Assembly (NCBI GenBank): GCA_016929395.1
Contig: JAFGIX010000027.1
Span: 79,776-143,775 of the forward strand
Direction of reading: 5' to 3'
DNA from: Candidatus Zymogenus saltonus
GTDB taxonomy: Bacteria > Desulfobacterota > Zymogenia > Zymogenales > Zymogenaceae
DNA: 64,000 nucleotides
Both the position numbers and the translations under genes were made by a program. The notes under the pieces are model-generated. The model was not told the origin of the DNA. It did no database searches and saw only the letters and a list, made by a program, of their open reading frames with translations. Positions 52,227 to 60,933 of this stretch are shown here, piece after piece. Every line of letters begins with the position of its first letter. Positions within the stretch are counted from its first letter, which is position 1.

Positions 52227-53033
52227 CTACCCGCCCCTCCGGGGATTCGTCCTCGCGCAGGGGGCATTTGTCTGGCATTTCCCGCACCCACCGGCAAAGT
52301 ACCCGTGCCTCTCGGAATACACGCTCTCTATCTTTTCAATGATAAACGCCCTGCACTTCTCGTGGTCTTTCCCCTCTCTCGTGATGGCGCCCGCCGGACA
52401 CCGCCTGATGCACACGTCGCAGGCCCCGTTTCCGTCGCCAAGGCAGTTGTCCATCAATCCCACGGCCCTCCTCAATGAGGCCGGAAGGTCGATGTCCGTT
52501 ACCACGCTCCCGTAGCGCCCGGCGCACCCCTTCTCCGATATGAGGGAGTAGGAGAGGCAGAAGGTCCCCAGCCCGGCGATGAACGCCGTGTGCCGCTCCG
52601 ACCAATTGCTCGTTATGAAAAATGTCTCGAATCCCTCCGCGACAACGGGGGCAACGGCCCTGTGCCCCGCCTCCTCGATCGCCCCAACGATGTGGCTCCT
52701 CAGAAGGTTGTTGAACTCCTCCCCCCAGTAGCGGGCCATATACCACTCGTCGGAGGGAAGCCCCTCTATTTCGTTGCTCTCCACTATCTCCCTTGAGAAG
52801 GGGAGGAAGTACGAGATCACGCCCTTCGCCCCTTCGAGCCACTCCCGGGGCGACCTGTGGTGAGGGCCGATGACCGACTTCTCCTTCAGCTCCTCGTACA
52901 TGGGGTCGTTCCCGTCGGCGAAGGCTACCTGCGGCTCCTCGAATATCTTCAATCCGTCGCGCTCCGGGATTTGGTTGTTCGGATTCGACTTAACAAACCG
53001 CGTTATAAGGTCGACTATCTCCTCCCCCTTCAA
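52227..53033 (-). CDS. QueG-like [4Fe-4S] reductase-family protein
   Basis: 268 residues from a TTG with a strong GGAGGGAG site. The middle (SVIGPHHRSPREWLEGAKGVISYFLPF, and SERHTAFIAGLGTFCLSYSLIS) matches the epoxyqueuosine reductase / reductive-dehalogenase-like fold. Fe-S ligands are CDVCIRRCP and CGKCQTNAPC. It lacks the long N-terminal corrinoid region of QueG, so substrate and cofactor are open. Last gene of the long minus-strand run beginning with the SDR at 61773. Confidence 0.8.
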   Translation of the reverse strand: MKGEEIVDLITRFVKSNPNNQIPERDGLKIFEEPQVAFADGNDPMYEELKEKSVIGPHHRSPREWLEGAKGVISYFLPFSREIVESNEIEGLPSDEWYMARYWGEEFNNLLRSHIVGAIEEAGHRAVAPVVAEGFETFFITSNWSERHTAFIAGLGTFCLSYSLISEKGCAGRYGSVVTDIDLPASLRRAVGLMDNCLGDGNGACDVCIRRCPAGAITREGKDHEKCRAFIIEKIESVYSERHGYFAGGCGKCQTNAPCARTNPRRGG

Positions 53034-53096
53034 AGCTCCCTCCGTCCCTTGAAATCTTGAAACACAATAGCCACCGACTCTTCCCAGAATTACCCG

Positions 53097-53543
53097 CTAT
53101 TTCTTCCCCTTGACGATGATCAGGTCTTCGTAGCCCATCTCCTTCAGCACCTCGGGGAAGCGCTTGAAGGAGGGTCTTACCACCGGCAGGAGCTTCATCA
53201 TCGCGGTGATCTTTCCCCCTTGCTTCACGTGGCCCTTGGTCACCGCGGCGACCGGGTTCTCGTGGCCGTGCCAGAAGCTGTGGGAGAAGTCCGCCGCCTG
53301 CTTCGACCAGACATCCTCCTTCACGTCGCACGGGCCGAGGTAGTACGTCCCGTAGGATCCCTTCTCCTTCGGGGGATTCTTGAGGTCGATGGTGACCTCG
53401 CAGTCCGGGTCGGTGTAGATGAACTTGATTATAATCCCCGATTTCGCCATCTTCGGGCCGATCTTGTCGTCGGTGAGTATCTGATTCAAAAAATACCCAT
53501 AGATCTCATAGAGGTGATCGGCGTCCCTGTAATATTTTCCCAT
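53097..53543 (-). CDS. SCP2-like sterol/acyl-carrier domain protein
   Basis: 148 residues from the ATG at 53543 (AAGGAGG upstream); a longer frame to 53588 is rejected. A helix (DADHLYEIYGYFLNQIL) is followed by SGIIIKFIYTDPDCEVTIDL, then a strand with YYLGPCDVKEDVW. The ending GKITAMMKLLPVVRPSFKRFPEVLKEMG is close to the SCP2 C-terminus. Proteins of this type bind acyl-CoA or hydrophobic acids and often lie beside acyl-CoA dehydrogenases, as here (129 bp downstream of one). Confidence 0.7.
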   Translation of the reverse strand: MGKYYRDADHLYEIYGYFLNQILTDDKIGPKMAKSGIIIKFIYTDPDCEVTIDLKNPPKEKGSYGTYYLGPCDVKEDVWSKQAADFSHSFWHGHENPVAAVTKGHVKQGGKITAMMKLLPVVRPSFKRFPEVLKEMGYEDLIIVKGKK

Positions 53544-53672
53544 ATAATTCCTCCTTGTTACGGGACGGCTTTGAAAACCGCCCTTCAAACCATATAGTAA
53601 ATTCGCTTATAGATTTATCTTCGCAGATTACAAATCGCTCACAGTTTGCTCCGGCCTTAAAACCGCCGTCGG

Positions 53673-54839
53673 TTACTTCCCCTTCCTCTGGTCGAAGCGT
53701 CTTCCGAACAGCAGGCTCGCCATCGTGATCCTGAGCATCTGGACCGTCCCGCCGGCGACCCCCCACGCGCGAGCGTCCCTTGCCATTCTCTCCACCGGGA
53801 ACTCGGCGCTGTAGCCGTAGCCTCCGAAGACCTGCATGGCGCTTCCGGTGACGTCGACCGCCATCTCGTTTGCGTAGCACTTCGCCATGGCGGACTCGTA
53901 AATCGAGGGAAACCCCCTCCCGGCGCTGGTGGCGGCCCTGTAGACCAGAAGCCTCGCCGCGTCGAGCTTCATGGCCATATCGACTATCATGAACTGCACC
54001 GCCTGGAACTCGCAGATCGGGCGCCCGAAGGCGGAGCGCTCCTGGGCGTAGGCCTTGGCGGCGTCCAGCGCCCCCCCGGCCGTCCCCAGGCACATGGCGG
54101 CGTTCCCGCACCTCTCCACGTCGAAGGTGGACATCAGGTTCTTAAACTCACCAGCCTTAACGATCAGGTTCTCCTTGGGGACCTTCACGTCCTCGAATAT
54201 CAGGTCGCAGGAGGGCATCCCGCGAAGTCCCATGAATACCTCCTGCTTTCCGAAGGAGAAGCCGGGGGTGTCCTTCTCCACAAGAAGCCCCCCTATTCCC
54301 TTGTAGCCGGGGGTGTCGTCCACCCTGCAGTAAACCATGTAGTGGCTGGCGTGGCCGCCGCCGGTGATGAAGGTCTTCGTCCCGTTGAGGATATAGTGAT
54401 CGCCGTCCGACATGGCCTTCGTGGTGAGGGAGGTGAGGTCGCTTCCCGCCTCCGGCTCCGTCATGCAGACGGATACCGAGTACTCTCCCTTGGCGACCTT
54501 CGGGATGATCGCCTTCTTCTGCTCTTCCGTGCCGAACATATCGACCACCCTCACAGGCCCCACGTTCGACTCGAATATAGGGGCGGCGATCATAGGGCTG
54601 AACTTGGCGAGCTCCTCGATTGCGAGGACCGTGTTTATCACAGGCTGGCCCCCGCCGCCGTTCTCTTCGGAGAGACTCATCCCCAAAAGCCCCAAGTCGG
54701 CGTACTTGGGAAGAAGCTCCCAGGGGAACTCCCCCGTCTCATCGACTTTTTTCGCCAGCTCCTTGAAGTTCTCCCGCTCCCCCATCGTCCTCAGGGTGTC
54801 TATCAGCATGTTCTGTTCGTCGCTGAAGTTGAAGTCCAT
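53673..54839 (-). CDS. acyl-CoA dehydrogenase with catalytic Glu at the alternative (isovaleryl-type) position
   Basis: 388 residues, full length. It has the N-terminal helical domain, the CMTEPEAGSD FAD/substrate loop (about 125-135), GTKTFITGG, and a C-terminal helical domain with QVFGGYGYSAEFPVER. The usual catalytic Glu near the C-terminus (IYEGT) is missing: residues 361-365 read VAGGT. Instead Glu242 in FDVERCG aligns with the Glu254-type base of isovaleryl-CoA dehydrogenase. It would oxidise a branched or modified acyl-CoA. Fifth gene of the glycyl radical enzyme run. Confidence 0.9.
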   Translation of the reverse strand: MDFNFSDEQNMLIDTLRTMGERENFKELAKKVDETGEFPWELLPKYADLGLLGMSLSEENGGGGQPVINTVLAIEELAKFSPMIAAPIFESNVGPVRVVDMFGTEEQKKAIIPKVAKGEYSVSVCMTEPEAGSDLTSLTTKAMSDGDHYILNGTKTFITGGGHASHYMVYCRVDDTPGYKGIGGLLVEKDTPGFSFGKQEVFMGLRGMPSCDLIFEDVKVPKENLIVKAGEFKNLMSTFDVERCGNAAMCLGTAGGALDAAKAYAQERSAFGRPICEFQAVQFMIVDMAMKLDAARLLVYRAATSAGRGFPSIYESAMAKCYANEMAVDVTGSAMQVFGGYGYSAEFPVERMARDARAWGVAGGTVQMLRITMASLLFGRRFDQRKGK

Positions 54840-54883
54840 ATCTTCGGTTCTCCCTTAAATATTAGAATATTAGAAGTCGAAAT

Positions 54884-56266
54884 CTACTCCATCAACCGGG
54901 TTATCTCCCGAATGTCGGAGACGGATTCGAGCTTTAGCGTCGCCTCGATCAATTTATCGAGGTCGGCCTCATTTCTCTCCGGGGCGAAGCGCTTGATCTT
55001 CGCCGCGAGGTCGTCCGCCTCCATAGGATCCCTCGGGTCCCCCTTCGGTATCTCCACCTGTTTCTTGATCACCTCGCCGCCCTTCAACGTAATCTCGACC
55101 CTGCTGGCGGTCTTCTCCGGATACATCTTGTTGATCTCGTCGTCGTAGTCGACCTTCACCTTCTTGGTGAAATCTATGAGCGACCTGTCGGCGAGGCGCT
55201 TCTCGGTGAGCTGTTCCGGCCCCAGGTCGTTGTCGGCGATGGTCACCGAGACGACGTATGGAATCGAGAACTGGGCGTTTACGATAGAGTCGTTCTCCTT
55301 AACCCCCTTCCCGACGGCTATCACTCCGATTCCGTAGGTGAAGACCTTGACCTCCTCAACATCTTTGGGGCCGAACTCCCTCTCGGCCTTCAGCTCCAGG
55401 GTCGCCTGGGCGGCGCCGTGGGTGTGCCGGCAGGCGGTGTACGGCTTGAAGTAGATATCCATTATGGTGTAGTGCTCCCCCAGCCGGTCGGTGATCCTCT
55501 CGTAGGCTGGGTCGAAGTCGGTGGTTATCTTGCAGAAGCCGCCGCCCAGCTGGGTGCCCTCGAAGACGCTCGGCATCCCGGTGATCCCCGCATACGACAG
55601 AAACGCAGCGGTTATCCCCGCGGAGGCCGCCTGCCCCCCCTGGACAATCTTTACGGTGTAGCCCCCCATGAGCTGCTCCGCCATCGAGACGGGGAGGATG
55701 TAGCCGGCGTTTCCGAGGGCGTTTGACATTTTTTCGGGGTCGAGTCCCATCAGCTTTGCCGCGGCGACGGCGGCGCCGAATGTGCCGGTCGTCCCGGTCG
55801 GGAGAAAGCCGGACAGCGTGTGCCTCGGGTGCATCGCCGCGGCGGGCCTGTCGGCCGCCTCGTAGCCGGCGACGATCGCCGTGATGACCTCCTTTCCGCC
55901 AACCTTCCTTTTTTCCGAGAGCCTCTCGGCCACGGCGAAGGCCGCGGGGATCACGGCGGTTCCGGGGTGGTTTCCGCCGAAACGGAGACCGTCCTGAGAC
56001 TCGATCGCCTCCGCCGCCGTCCCGTTGATAAAGGCGGCGTTGTGAATCCCCGACTTGAACCTTAAGCCGACGCAGGTCGCCTCATTCGGCCCATTCAAGG
56101 ACTTTATGTAGGACGCCACCCCCTTGACGGCGTCGAGCTTAAGCGACCCGTAGACGTTTGCGAGATAATCGAGAATGCAGAGCTTCGCCTTGTGGGCGAC
56201 GTCATCCGGGATGTCGCCGTAGGTCAGCCTTGCGCAGAAATCGGAAAGGGCCTTTGAATACTCCAT
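54884..56266 (-). CDS. MmgE/PrpD family protein
   Basis: 460 residues. Conserved family elements: DYLANVYGS near the start, AAFINGTAAEAIESQDG, the FGGNHPGTAVIPAAFAVAE block, TGTFGAAVAAAKLMGLD and a C-terminal alpha/beta domain from about residue 280. Members include 2-methylcitrate dehydratase (PrpD), cis-aconitate decarboxylase-like enzymes and many of unknown role. The neighbours are CoA-transferase and acyl-CoA dehydrogenase, and no methylcitrate synthase or lyase is present, so a methylcitrate role is not supported. GGAG precedes the ATG. Confidence 0.85.
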   Translation of the reverse strand: MEYSKALSDFCARLTYGDIPDDVAHKAKLCILDYLANVYGSLKLDAVKGVASYIKSLNGPNEATCVGLRFKSGIHNAAFINGTAAEAIESQDGLRFGGNHPGTAVIPAAFAVAERLSEKRKVGGKEVITAIVAGYEAADRPAAAMHPRHTLSGFLPTGTTGTFGAAVAAAKLMGLDPEKMSNALGNAGYILPVSMAEQLMGGYTVKIVQGGQAASAGITAAFLSYAGITGMPSVFEGTQLGGGFCKITTDFDPAYERITDRLGEHYTIMDIYFKPYTACRHTHGAAQATLELKAEREFGPKDVEEVKVFTYGIGVIAVGKGVKENDSIVNAQFSIPYVVSVTIADNDLGPEQLTEKRLADRSLIDFTKKVKVDYDDEINKMYPEKTASRVEITLKGGEVIKKQVEIPKGDPRDPMEADDLAAKIKRFAPERNEADLDKLIEATLKLESVSDIREITRLME

Positions 56267-56336
56267 TTTATTACTCCAAGAAATATTAATTATTCCACAC
56301 GTAATTATCCCACACGTAATTGTCCCACGCGAAATC

Positions 56337-57137
56337 CTACACGTAGCCCCTACCCTCGTATATCTTTATCATCCTGTTTGGATCGAGGATCTCCCTCAGG
56401 ACGCGGATCTCGTCCGCTCTGGGGGGCTCCGTCTCGTGAACGTCGTCGGCGACCTTGAGATCCCACGGGGTGTTTTTTACCACCTCGTCCACGGAGCTGT
56501 CGGGATGATACGAGGCGAGGTAGGCCTCCTTTGTCTCCTCGTCGAACTTCAAGACCGCCTTATTGGTGATGAGGGCCCAGGGGCCGGTGCCCTTGGGCAG
56601 GCCCCACCTCTCCCTGGCGCCGGGCCCGTCTATGTAGCCCGGGGTGGTGACGAAGTCGACCTTTTCAGCCAACCTCCTCGTGTCGTGGAGGGCGATGATC
56701 AGAACCCTCTTGACGAGGGAGCCTATCGGGTTCGCCCCGCCGCTTCCGGGCAGGCGGCTCTTCGGATTGTAGTAGTCGCCTATCACGGTCGTGTTTATGT
56801 TTCCGAACTTGTCCACCTGGCTCCCTGAGAGAAATCCCACGTCCACCCAGCCCCGCTGTAAAAACATCCCCATGATCTCGACAAGCCCGCCTATCATGGC
56901 GGCCCCGGGGTTGAGGCAGGGGTCCCCAACAGAGAGGGCGGGGCGCCTGGGCACCGCGTCGTAGGAGCCCGCCTCCTGCATCATCACGGAGTTCGGGGCG
57001 TGGGTGTGCTTGGCGATGTTTGCGGCCATAGTGGGAAAGCCCGTTCCCACGATCACCCTGTCGCCATCCCTTATCTCCCTCGCCCCGCAGCAGGCCATAA
57101 GCTCCGGCTTTATATAGTCGTTAGGATGCTCCGACAT
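56337..57137 (-). CDS. class I CoA-transferase subunit beta (GctB/IpdB-like)
   Basis: 266 residues from the ATG at 57137 (GGGAGG upstream), the TTG immediately before being an alternative. Motifs: GTGFPTMAANIAKH, MMQEAGSYDAVP (an EAG motif where the catalytic Glu of glutaconate-type enzymes is expected), GVSGSQVDKFGNINTT-like (FLSGSQVDKFGNINTT) and GSGGANPIGSL. Paired with the alpha subunit 65 bp upstream. It would move CoA from an acyl-CoA onto a carboxylic acid; an IpdAB-type ring hydrolase role is possible since that branch shares the fold. Confidence 0.88.
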   Translation of the reverse strand: MSEHPNDYIKPELMACCGAREIRDGDRVIVGTGFPTMAANIAKHTHAPNSVMMQEAGSYDAVPRRPALSVGDPCLNPGAAMIGGLVEIMGMFLQRGWVDVGFLSGSQVDKFGNINTTVIGDYYNPKSRLPGSGGANPIGSLVKRVLIIALHDTRRLAEKVDFVTTPGYIDGPGARERWGLPKGTGPWALITNKAVLKFDEETKEAYLASYHPDSSVDEVVKNTPWDLKVADDVHETEPPRADEIRVLREILDPNRMIKIYEGRGYV

Positions 57138-57205
57138 CAAAGACCTCCCTCAAATTTCAAATCCTCTTATTCAGGAAAAGCCCCCATCAAAGGGAGCCGT
57201 TGATA

Positions 57206-58141
57206 TTAATACTCGTAGCTGACCGGCGGGCTGAAGCTGAAGCGCGCCTTGAGATTCTCGAACTGCCTGTAGCCGAATTTCTCAATGTAGTGCTGAGTGT
57301 ACTCCGTCCTGTCGGCTACGCCGAAAACCCACTCGTTGAGAAACTCCTGGAAGCCCTCCACTGTGTTGGACGCCTTCTGGTAGAGGGAGCCGAAGATAAA
57401 ATCTACGTCGTAGAATCCCGCGGCGTAACCGGGGTGCGCCCCGAACGGCTCCTCCACCACGGCAACCACCTTGAAGTCCGGGACTATCGTCCTTGAGGGA
57501 TCGAGGCCGATAACGTCTCTCGATACAATCCTCTCGCAGCTCACTATCACCTTCTCGGAGGCGTTGGCGCCCCAGCGGCAGTCGCCGCCGATCCCCCACA
57601 TCTGGGCGTTGCCGTTCTCGTCCGCCTGCTGGACGTGGATTATCCCCACGTCCGGCTTAAGCGCCGGCACGAGCAAGGTGGGGCTTCCGTCGAAGGGGGA
57701 GTCGATCATCTTGTATTTGTTATCCCCCATAAACGACTTGATATTCAAAAGATCTGTCCCCAGCATGTCCTTGACCGGCACGAAGGGCATACCCAAGGCG
57801 CCCGCCATCAGCATCATGGGAAGCGAGAGGTTCGAGTACTCCTCAAGCTCTATCTTGTGGGGGATCCCCTTCTCGATCGACCTCCTGTAGCAGCGGGCGA
57901 GGCCGTAGAGCCCCAGAGAGAGGAAGGTCGCTATGAAGCGCTTTACGCACCCGGCCCCGATCAGCATGTCGAAGCCGTCGGCGGCGTTCGACCTCGTTAC
58001 GGTGAGATCCTTCTTCTTCTGCCTTATTATCTCGTGTATCGCCGAAAAGGGCGGCCTCGCGATATACCCGCCTATATAGAGGAACGAGCCGTCGCTGACG
58101 TTTTTCTCGATCGCCTCCTTCATCGACATGACCTTGCTCAT
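57206..58141 (-). CDS. class I CoA-transferase subunit alpha (GctA/IpdA-like)
   Basis: 311 residues with GGAGGGG before the ATG. N-terminal DGSFLYIGGYIARPPFSAIHEI (glycine-rich loop), central MLIGAGCVKRFIATFLSLG, PFVPVKDMLGTDLL, and VGIIHVQQADENGNAQMWG are the alpha-subunit landmarks. The C-terminus (ADRTEYTQHYIEKFG) is longer than in short acetate CoA-transferases. It forms the enzyme with the downstream beta subunit. Position 164 bp after the glycyl radical enzyme suggests it activates that enzyme's product or substrate. Confidence 0.88.
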   Translation of the reverse strand: MSKVMSMKEAIEKNVSDGSFLYIGGYIARPPFSAIHEIIRQKKKDLTVTRSNAADGFDMLIGAGCVKRFIATFLSLGLYGLARCYRRSIEKGIPHKIELEEYSNLSLPMMLMAGALGMPFVPVKDMLGTDLLNIKSFMGDNKYKMIDSPFDGSPTLLVPALKPDVGIIHVQQADENGNAQMWGIGGDCRWGANASEKVIVSCERIVSRDVIGLDPSRTIVPDFKVVAVVEEPFGAHPGYAAGFYDVDFIFGSLYQKASNTVEGFQEFLNEWVFGVADRTEYTQHYIEKFGYRQFENLKARFSFSPPVSYEY

Positions 58142-58305
58142 CTATCCCCTCCGTTAGAGCTTATGTTCGGTTTTAAATCTAAAAATTTATACTATCTGAA
58201 GCGATGGGCAGGATTACCGCCTACGCTTCGATCCGCAAAAAGACCTATCCCCCTGCTCCTCCACTGCTGAAAAACATGCCGTCTCCCCGGCACCCCCCAC
58301 TCTCG

Positions 58306-60687
58306 CTACAGCTCGTACTCCGTCCTGCTGATGATCTCGTCTTGGGCGGTGTCGGAAAGCCCTGTGAAGAGCACCGAGTAGCCGCTGACCCTGACGGTGA
58401 GGTCCCGGTATTGTTCGGGATGCTCCTGGGCCGCCCTCAGAACCTTGCTGTCCTGAACATTGAACTGCACCTGAAGCCCCCCCTTGTCAAAGTAGGTCCT
58501 GATGTACGCCATTACGTTTTCGATCTTTACCTTCTTTCCGGGAAAACGGATGTTGAGGTTCGCCCCGTTGTAGAGCCTCTTCAGCGGAAGCTTCGTCACC
58601 GAGTTCACGACCGTCGTTGGACCGTCAAGGGCGTTTCCGGTGGTCGGGGTGAGGCCGTTTCCCAGGACGTTTCCGGCGCAGCGGCCGTCGGTGGTGGCGG
58701 CGGTGAAGTAGCCGAAGGCGACGTGAAATCCGACCGAGAAAATCCCCGGCCAGAAGGCGCCCCCCCTGAAGTTCTTGTACTTGGCCAGCTCGTCGCAGTA
58801 GTGGTTCAAGACCCTTACCGCCATCTGGTCGACCTCGTCGATGTCGTTTCCGTACTTCGGGATCTTGTTGAGGAAATAGGACTGCTTATCCTCGGCGTCC
58901 ATCCAGTCCTCCTCCAGCCACTCGAAGAGCTCCTCCATCGTCACGGCCTTGTCCTCGAATACCGCCTTCTTGATGCCGTAGAGGCCGTCCGCCACGTTGG
59001 CAAAGCCGATAAACTGAACTCCGGTGGAGTTATAGAGGGCCCCACCCTTGGTCGCATCGGTACCCTTTTCAAGAGTCCCCTCGATCATCGCGGAGGCGAA
59101 GGGTGATGGGACGAGCTCGGCTATCGACTTGTCGAGGCAGTCCATCCCCTTGACGATCTGCTTTATGAAGTGGGAGACCTGCGTCGTGTAGGCGTTCCAA
59201 ACGTCGTCGAAAGACTTGAAGGCCTCCGGCCCCCCCGTCTCGAGACCGGACTGGAGACCGAAGGTGTTGTCCACGCCGTTTGACAGCGCAAGCTCCAGGC
59301 ACTTTATACCGTTGAACTGGACGGCAAACGTCGAGCCGAATGTCTTACCCTGGGCGTTCGGCTCCAGGCACCCTACGACGCCGTAATCCCGGGCGTCCTC
59401 CAAGGTGTGGCCGGCTTCCATTAGAGACTCGACTATCGCCTCGTCGTTGAAGAAGTGCATCAAGACACCGTCCCTGGCGTACTCCACGGCCTTCTTAAAG
59501 AAGTCTTCCGGGGTGTCTTTGTTAATTCTCACCCCGAAGTTCGGCTGCACGGTGTTTATGTCGGCGAAGGCATCAAGGGCGATGTAGGAGAGCTCGGTCG
59601 TCTGATCCTTGCCGTCTGTTCCAATCCCCCCCACGACGACGTTCTGGGTGGTCTTCCCCTCCGTCCCCTCGCCGCCTGGGATGAACGCCTCCTCGAGGAC
59701 GTTCCATATCTCGTTTGTCTTGAGAAACATTAGGCTTGTCAGCTCCCTCGCCTCGTCCCTGGTTATCGCGCCCTTGGCCACGTCCGCCTCGTAGTAGGGG
59801 TTCAGTATCTCGTCTATCCTTCCCAACGAGATCGAGTTTCCCCCCGACTCTATCTGGGAGAGCAGATGGATGAAATAGACGCTCTGTACCGCCTCGTGGA
59901 AGGTCTCGGCCGGGTGCTCCGGGACCTTCGAGCAGACCGCCGATATCTTTTTCAGCTCCTCTTTTCTGGCAGGATCGGTCTCGGCGTCGGCCATCTCGGC
60001 GGCCTTTTTCGCGTACCTGTTGGCAAAGCGGACCGCCGCCTCGAGGGAGCGTATGGCCGCGTCGTAGAAGAGGCCCTTTTCGCCCGCTTTTTCCTTCTCC
60101 GGCAGTTTATCCTTGAGCGCCCTCGCCTCATCTACCATCCCCTTTAATCCAACCTTCAACACCTTCGTGTGATCCATCGTGAAGTGGCCGATGCCGTAGG
60201 TTATCTCGAGCATCATGGTGAAGATATATTTATCCATATCCTCCACCACGTCCGGGGGGAGGAGCTCTTCGAGGCGGTACTCGACGCTCTTCCCCTCCCA
60301 GAAGGGGAGGATCTCCTCGGCGAGCTCCCTCTTCTCCGCCTCGGTGATCAGCGCCTTCTGCAGAATCCTCTTTTCGAAGGTATCCAGGTCGCCCTTGATC
60401 CAGATCGACTTGTTTTCGGGGAAGAGGGGGGCGCCCTTCTTCTTCTCCGTCCTCGTCCCTACGATAAGCTCGTCGTCGTAGATAACCACGCTTACGTTGT
60501 CGAGGATCTCGGCAAACGCGGTGCTGAGCCTCGTCAGCGGGTCCTTGTCCCAGTTCTTCTCCATAGCCCTCGTGAAATAGCGCGCCCGCTCCACGCTCAC
60601 CTCTTGGGGGGCGTTGATGATCTCCCACTTGAGGCGCTCGACCCGGCTGTCCCCCATCATCTTATCTGCGGTCTTGTTCACTGCCAT
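58306..60687 (-). CDS. glycyl radical enzyme (PFL-like, eliminase-type)
   Basis: 793 residues, normal length for the eliminase group. The radical Gly769 is in RVSGYSVLF near the C-terminus and the catalytic thiyl Cys440 and Glu442 are in VVGCLEPNAQG. The histidine of GHFTMDH (about residue 170) fits the conserved His of diol dehydratases. Fourteen residues past Cys440, where glycerol/propanediol dehydratase has its substrate Asp, there is Phe. The reaction is therefore not a standard diol dehydration. No AdoMet radical activase is in the window. AAGGAG precedes the ATG, with a clear promoter 55 bp further up. Confidence 0.92.
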   Translation of the reverse strand: MAVNKTADKMMGDSRVERLKWEIINAPQEVSVERARYFTRAMEKNWDKDPLTRLSTAFAEILDNVSVVIYDDELIVGTRTEKKKGAPLFPENKSIWIKGDLDTFEKRILQKALITEAEKRELAEEILPFWEGKSVEYRLEELLPPDVVEDMDKYIFTMMLEITYGIGHFTMDHTKVLKVGLKGMVDEARALKDKLPEKEKAGEKGLFYDAAIRSLEAAVRFANRYAKKAAEMADAETDPARKEELKKISAVCSKVPEHPAETFHEAVQSVYFIHLLSQIESGGNSISLGRIDEILNPYYEADVAKGAITRDEARELTSLMFLKTNEIWNVLEEAFIPGGEGTEGKTTQNVVVGGIGTDGKDQTTELSYIALDAFADINTVQPNFGVRINKDTPEDFFKKAVEYARDGVLMHFFNDEAIVESLMEAGHTLEDARDYGVVGCLEPNAQGKTFGSTFAVQFNGIKCLELALSNGVDNTFGLQSGLETGGPEAFKSFDDVWNAYTTQVSHFIKQIVKGMDCLDKSIAELVPSPFASAMIEGTLEKGTDATKGGALYNSTGVQFIGFANVADGLYGIKKAVFEDKAVTMEELFEWLEEDWMDAEDKQSYFLNKIPKYGNDIDEVDQMAVRVLNHYCDELAKYKNFRGGAFWPGIFSVGFHVAFGYFTAATTDGRCAGNVLGNGLTPTTGNALDGPTTVVNSVTKLPLKRLYNGANLNIRFPGKKVKIENVMAYIRTYFDKGGLQVQFNVQDSKVLRAAQEHPEQYRDLTVRVSGYSVLFTGLSDTAQDEIISRTEYEL

Positions 60688-60724
60688 TTCTATTCTCCTT
60701 TAATACTACCAATAACATATATCG

Positions 60725-60742
60725 CTAATAGTTACTAATAGT
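60725..60742. promoter_or_regulatory. 10-bp spaced direct repeat at the glycyl radical gene start
   Basis: Two copies of CTAATAGT begin at 60725 and 60735, one helical turn apart, overlapping the -10 end and predicted start site. A possible operator for the regulator of the cluster. Confidence 0.45.
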
Positions 60743-60768
60743 ATAATATGAGCTCTCAATTTTTACAA
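60740..60768 (-). promoter_or_regulatory. sigma-70 type promoter of the glycyl radical enzyme gene
   Basis: On the minus strand: TTGTAA (60768-60763), 17-bp spacer, TATACT (60745-60740). Transcription would start near 60733. Confidence 0.65.
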
Positions 60769-60933
60769 GGTGAATTTTTCCTAAATACCATCGTGTCGAA
60801 TCTTTAAACCTTGTCGTACTCCTACCGTTGCCGATAAAAAACCGTCTTCCCCTGCCATTCTGCATTCATTCAAGTCATATATATCAACAAGCTTGCTGTG
60901 GCTTCGCGCCCATCCCAAAACCAAAAAACCGGT

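Noticed and set aside
54884..56266. 2-methylcitrate cycle (prpD) assignment
   Set aside because: No prpC or prpB is present; the MmgE/PrpD family is functionally broad.
58306..60687. Alkylsuccinate or benzylsuccinate synthase
   Set aside because: Length and the GCLEP motif fit the eliminase-like group better, and small subunits and a class III CoA-transferase are absent.
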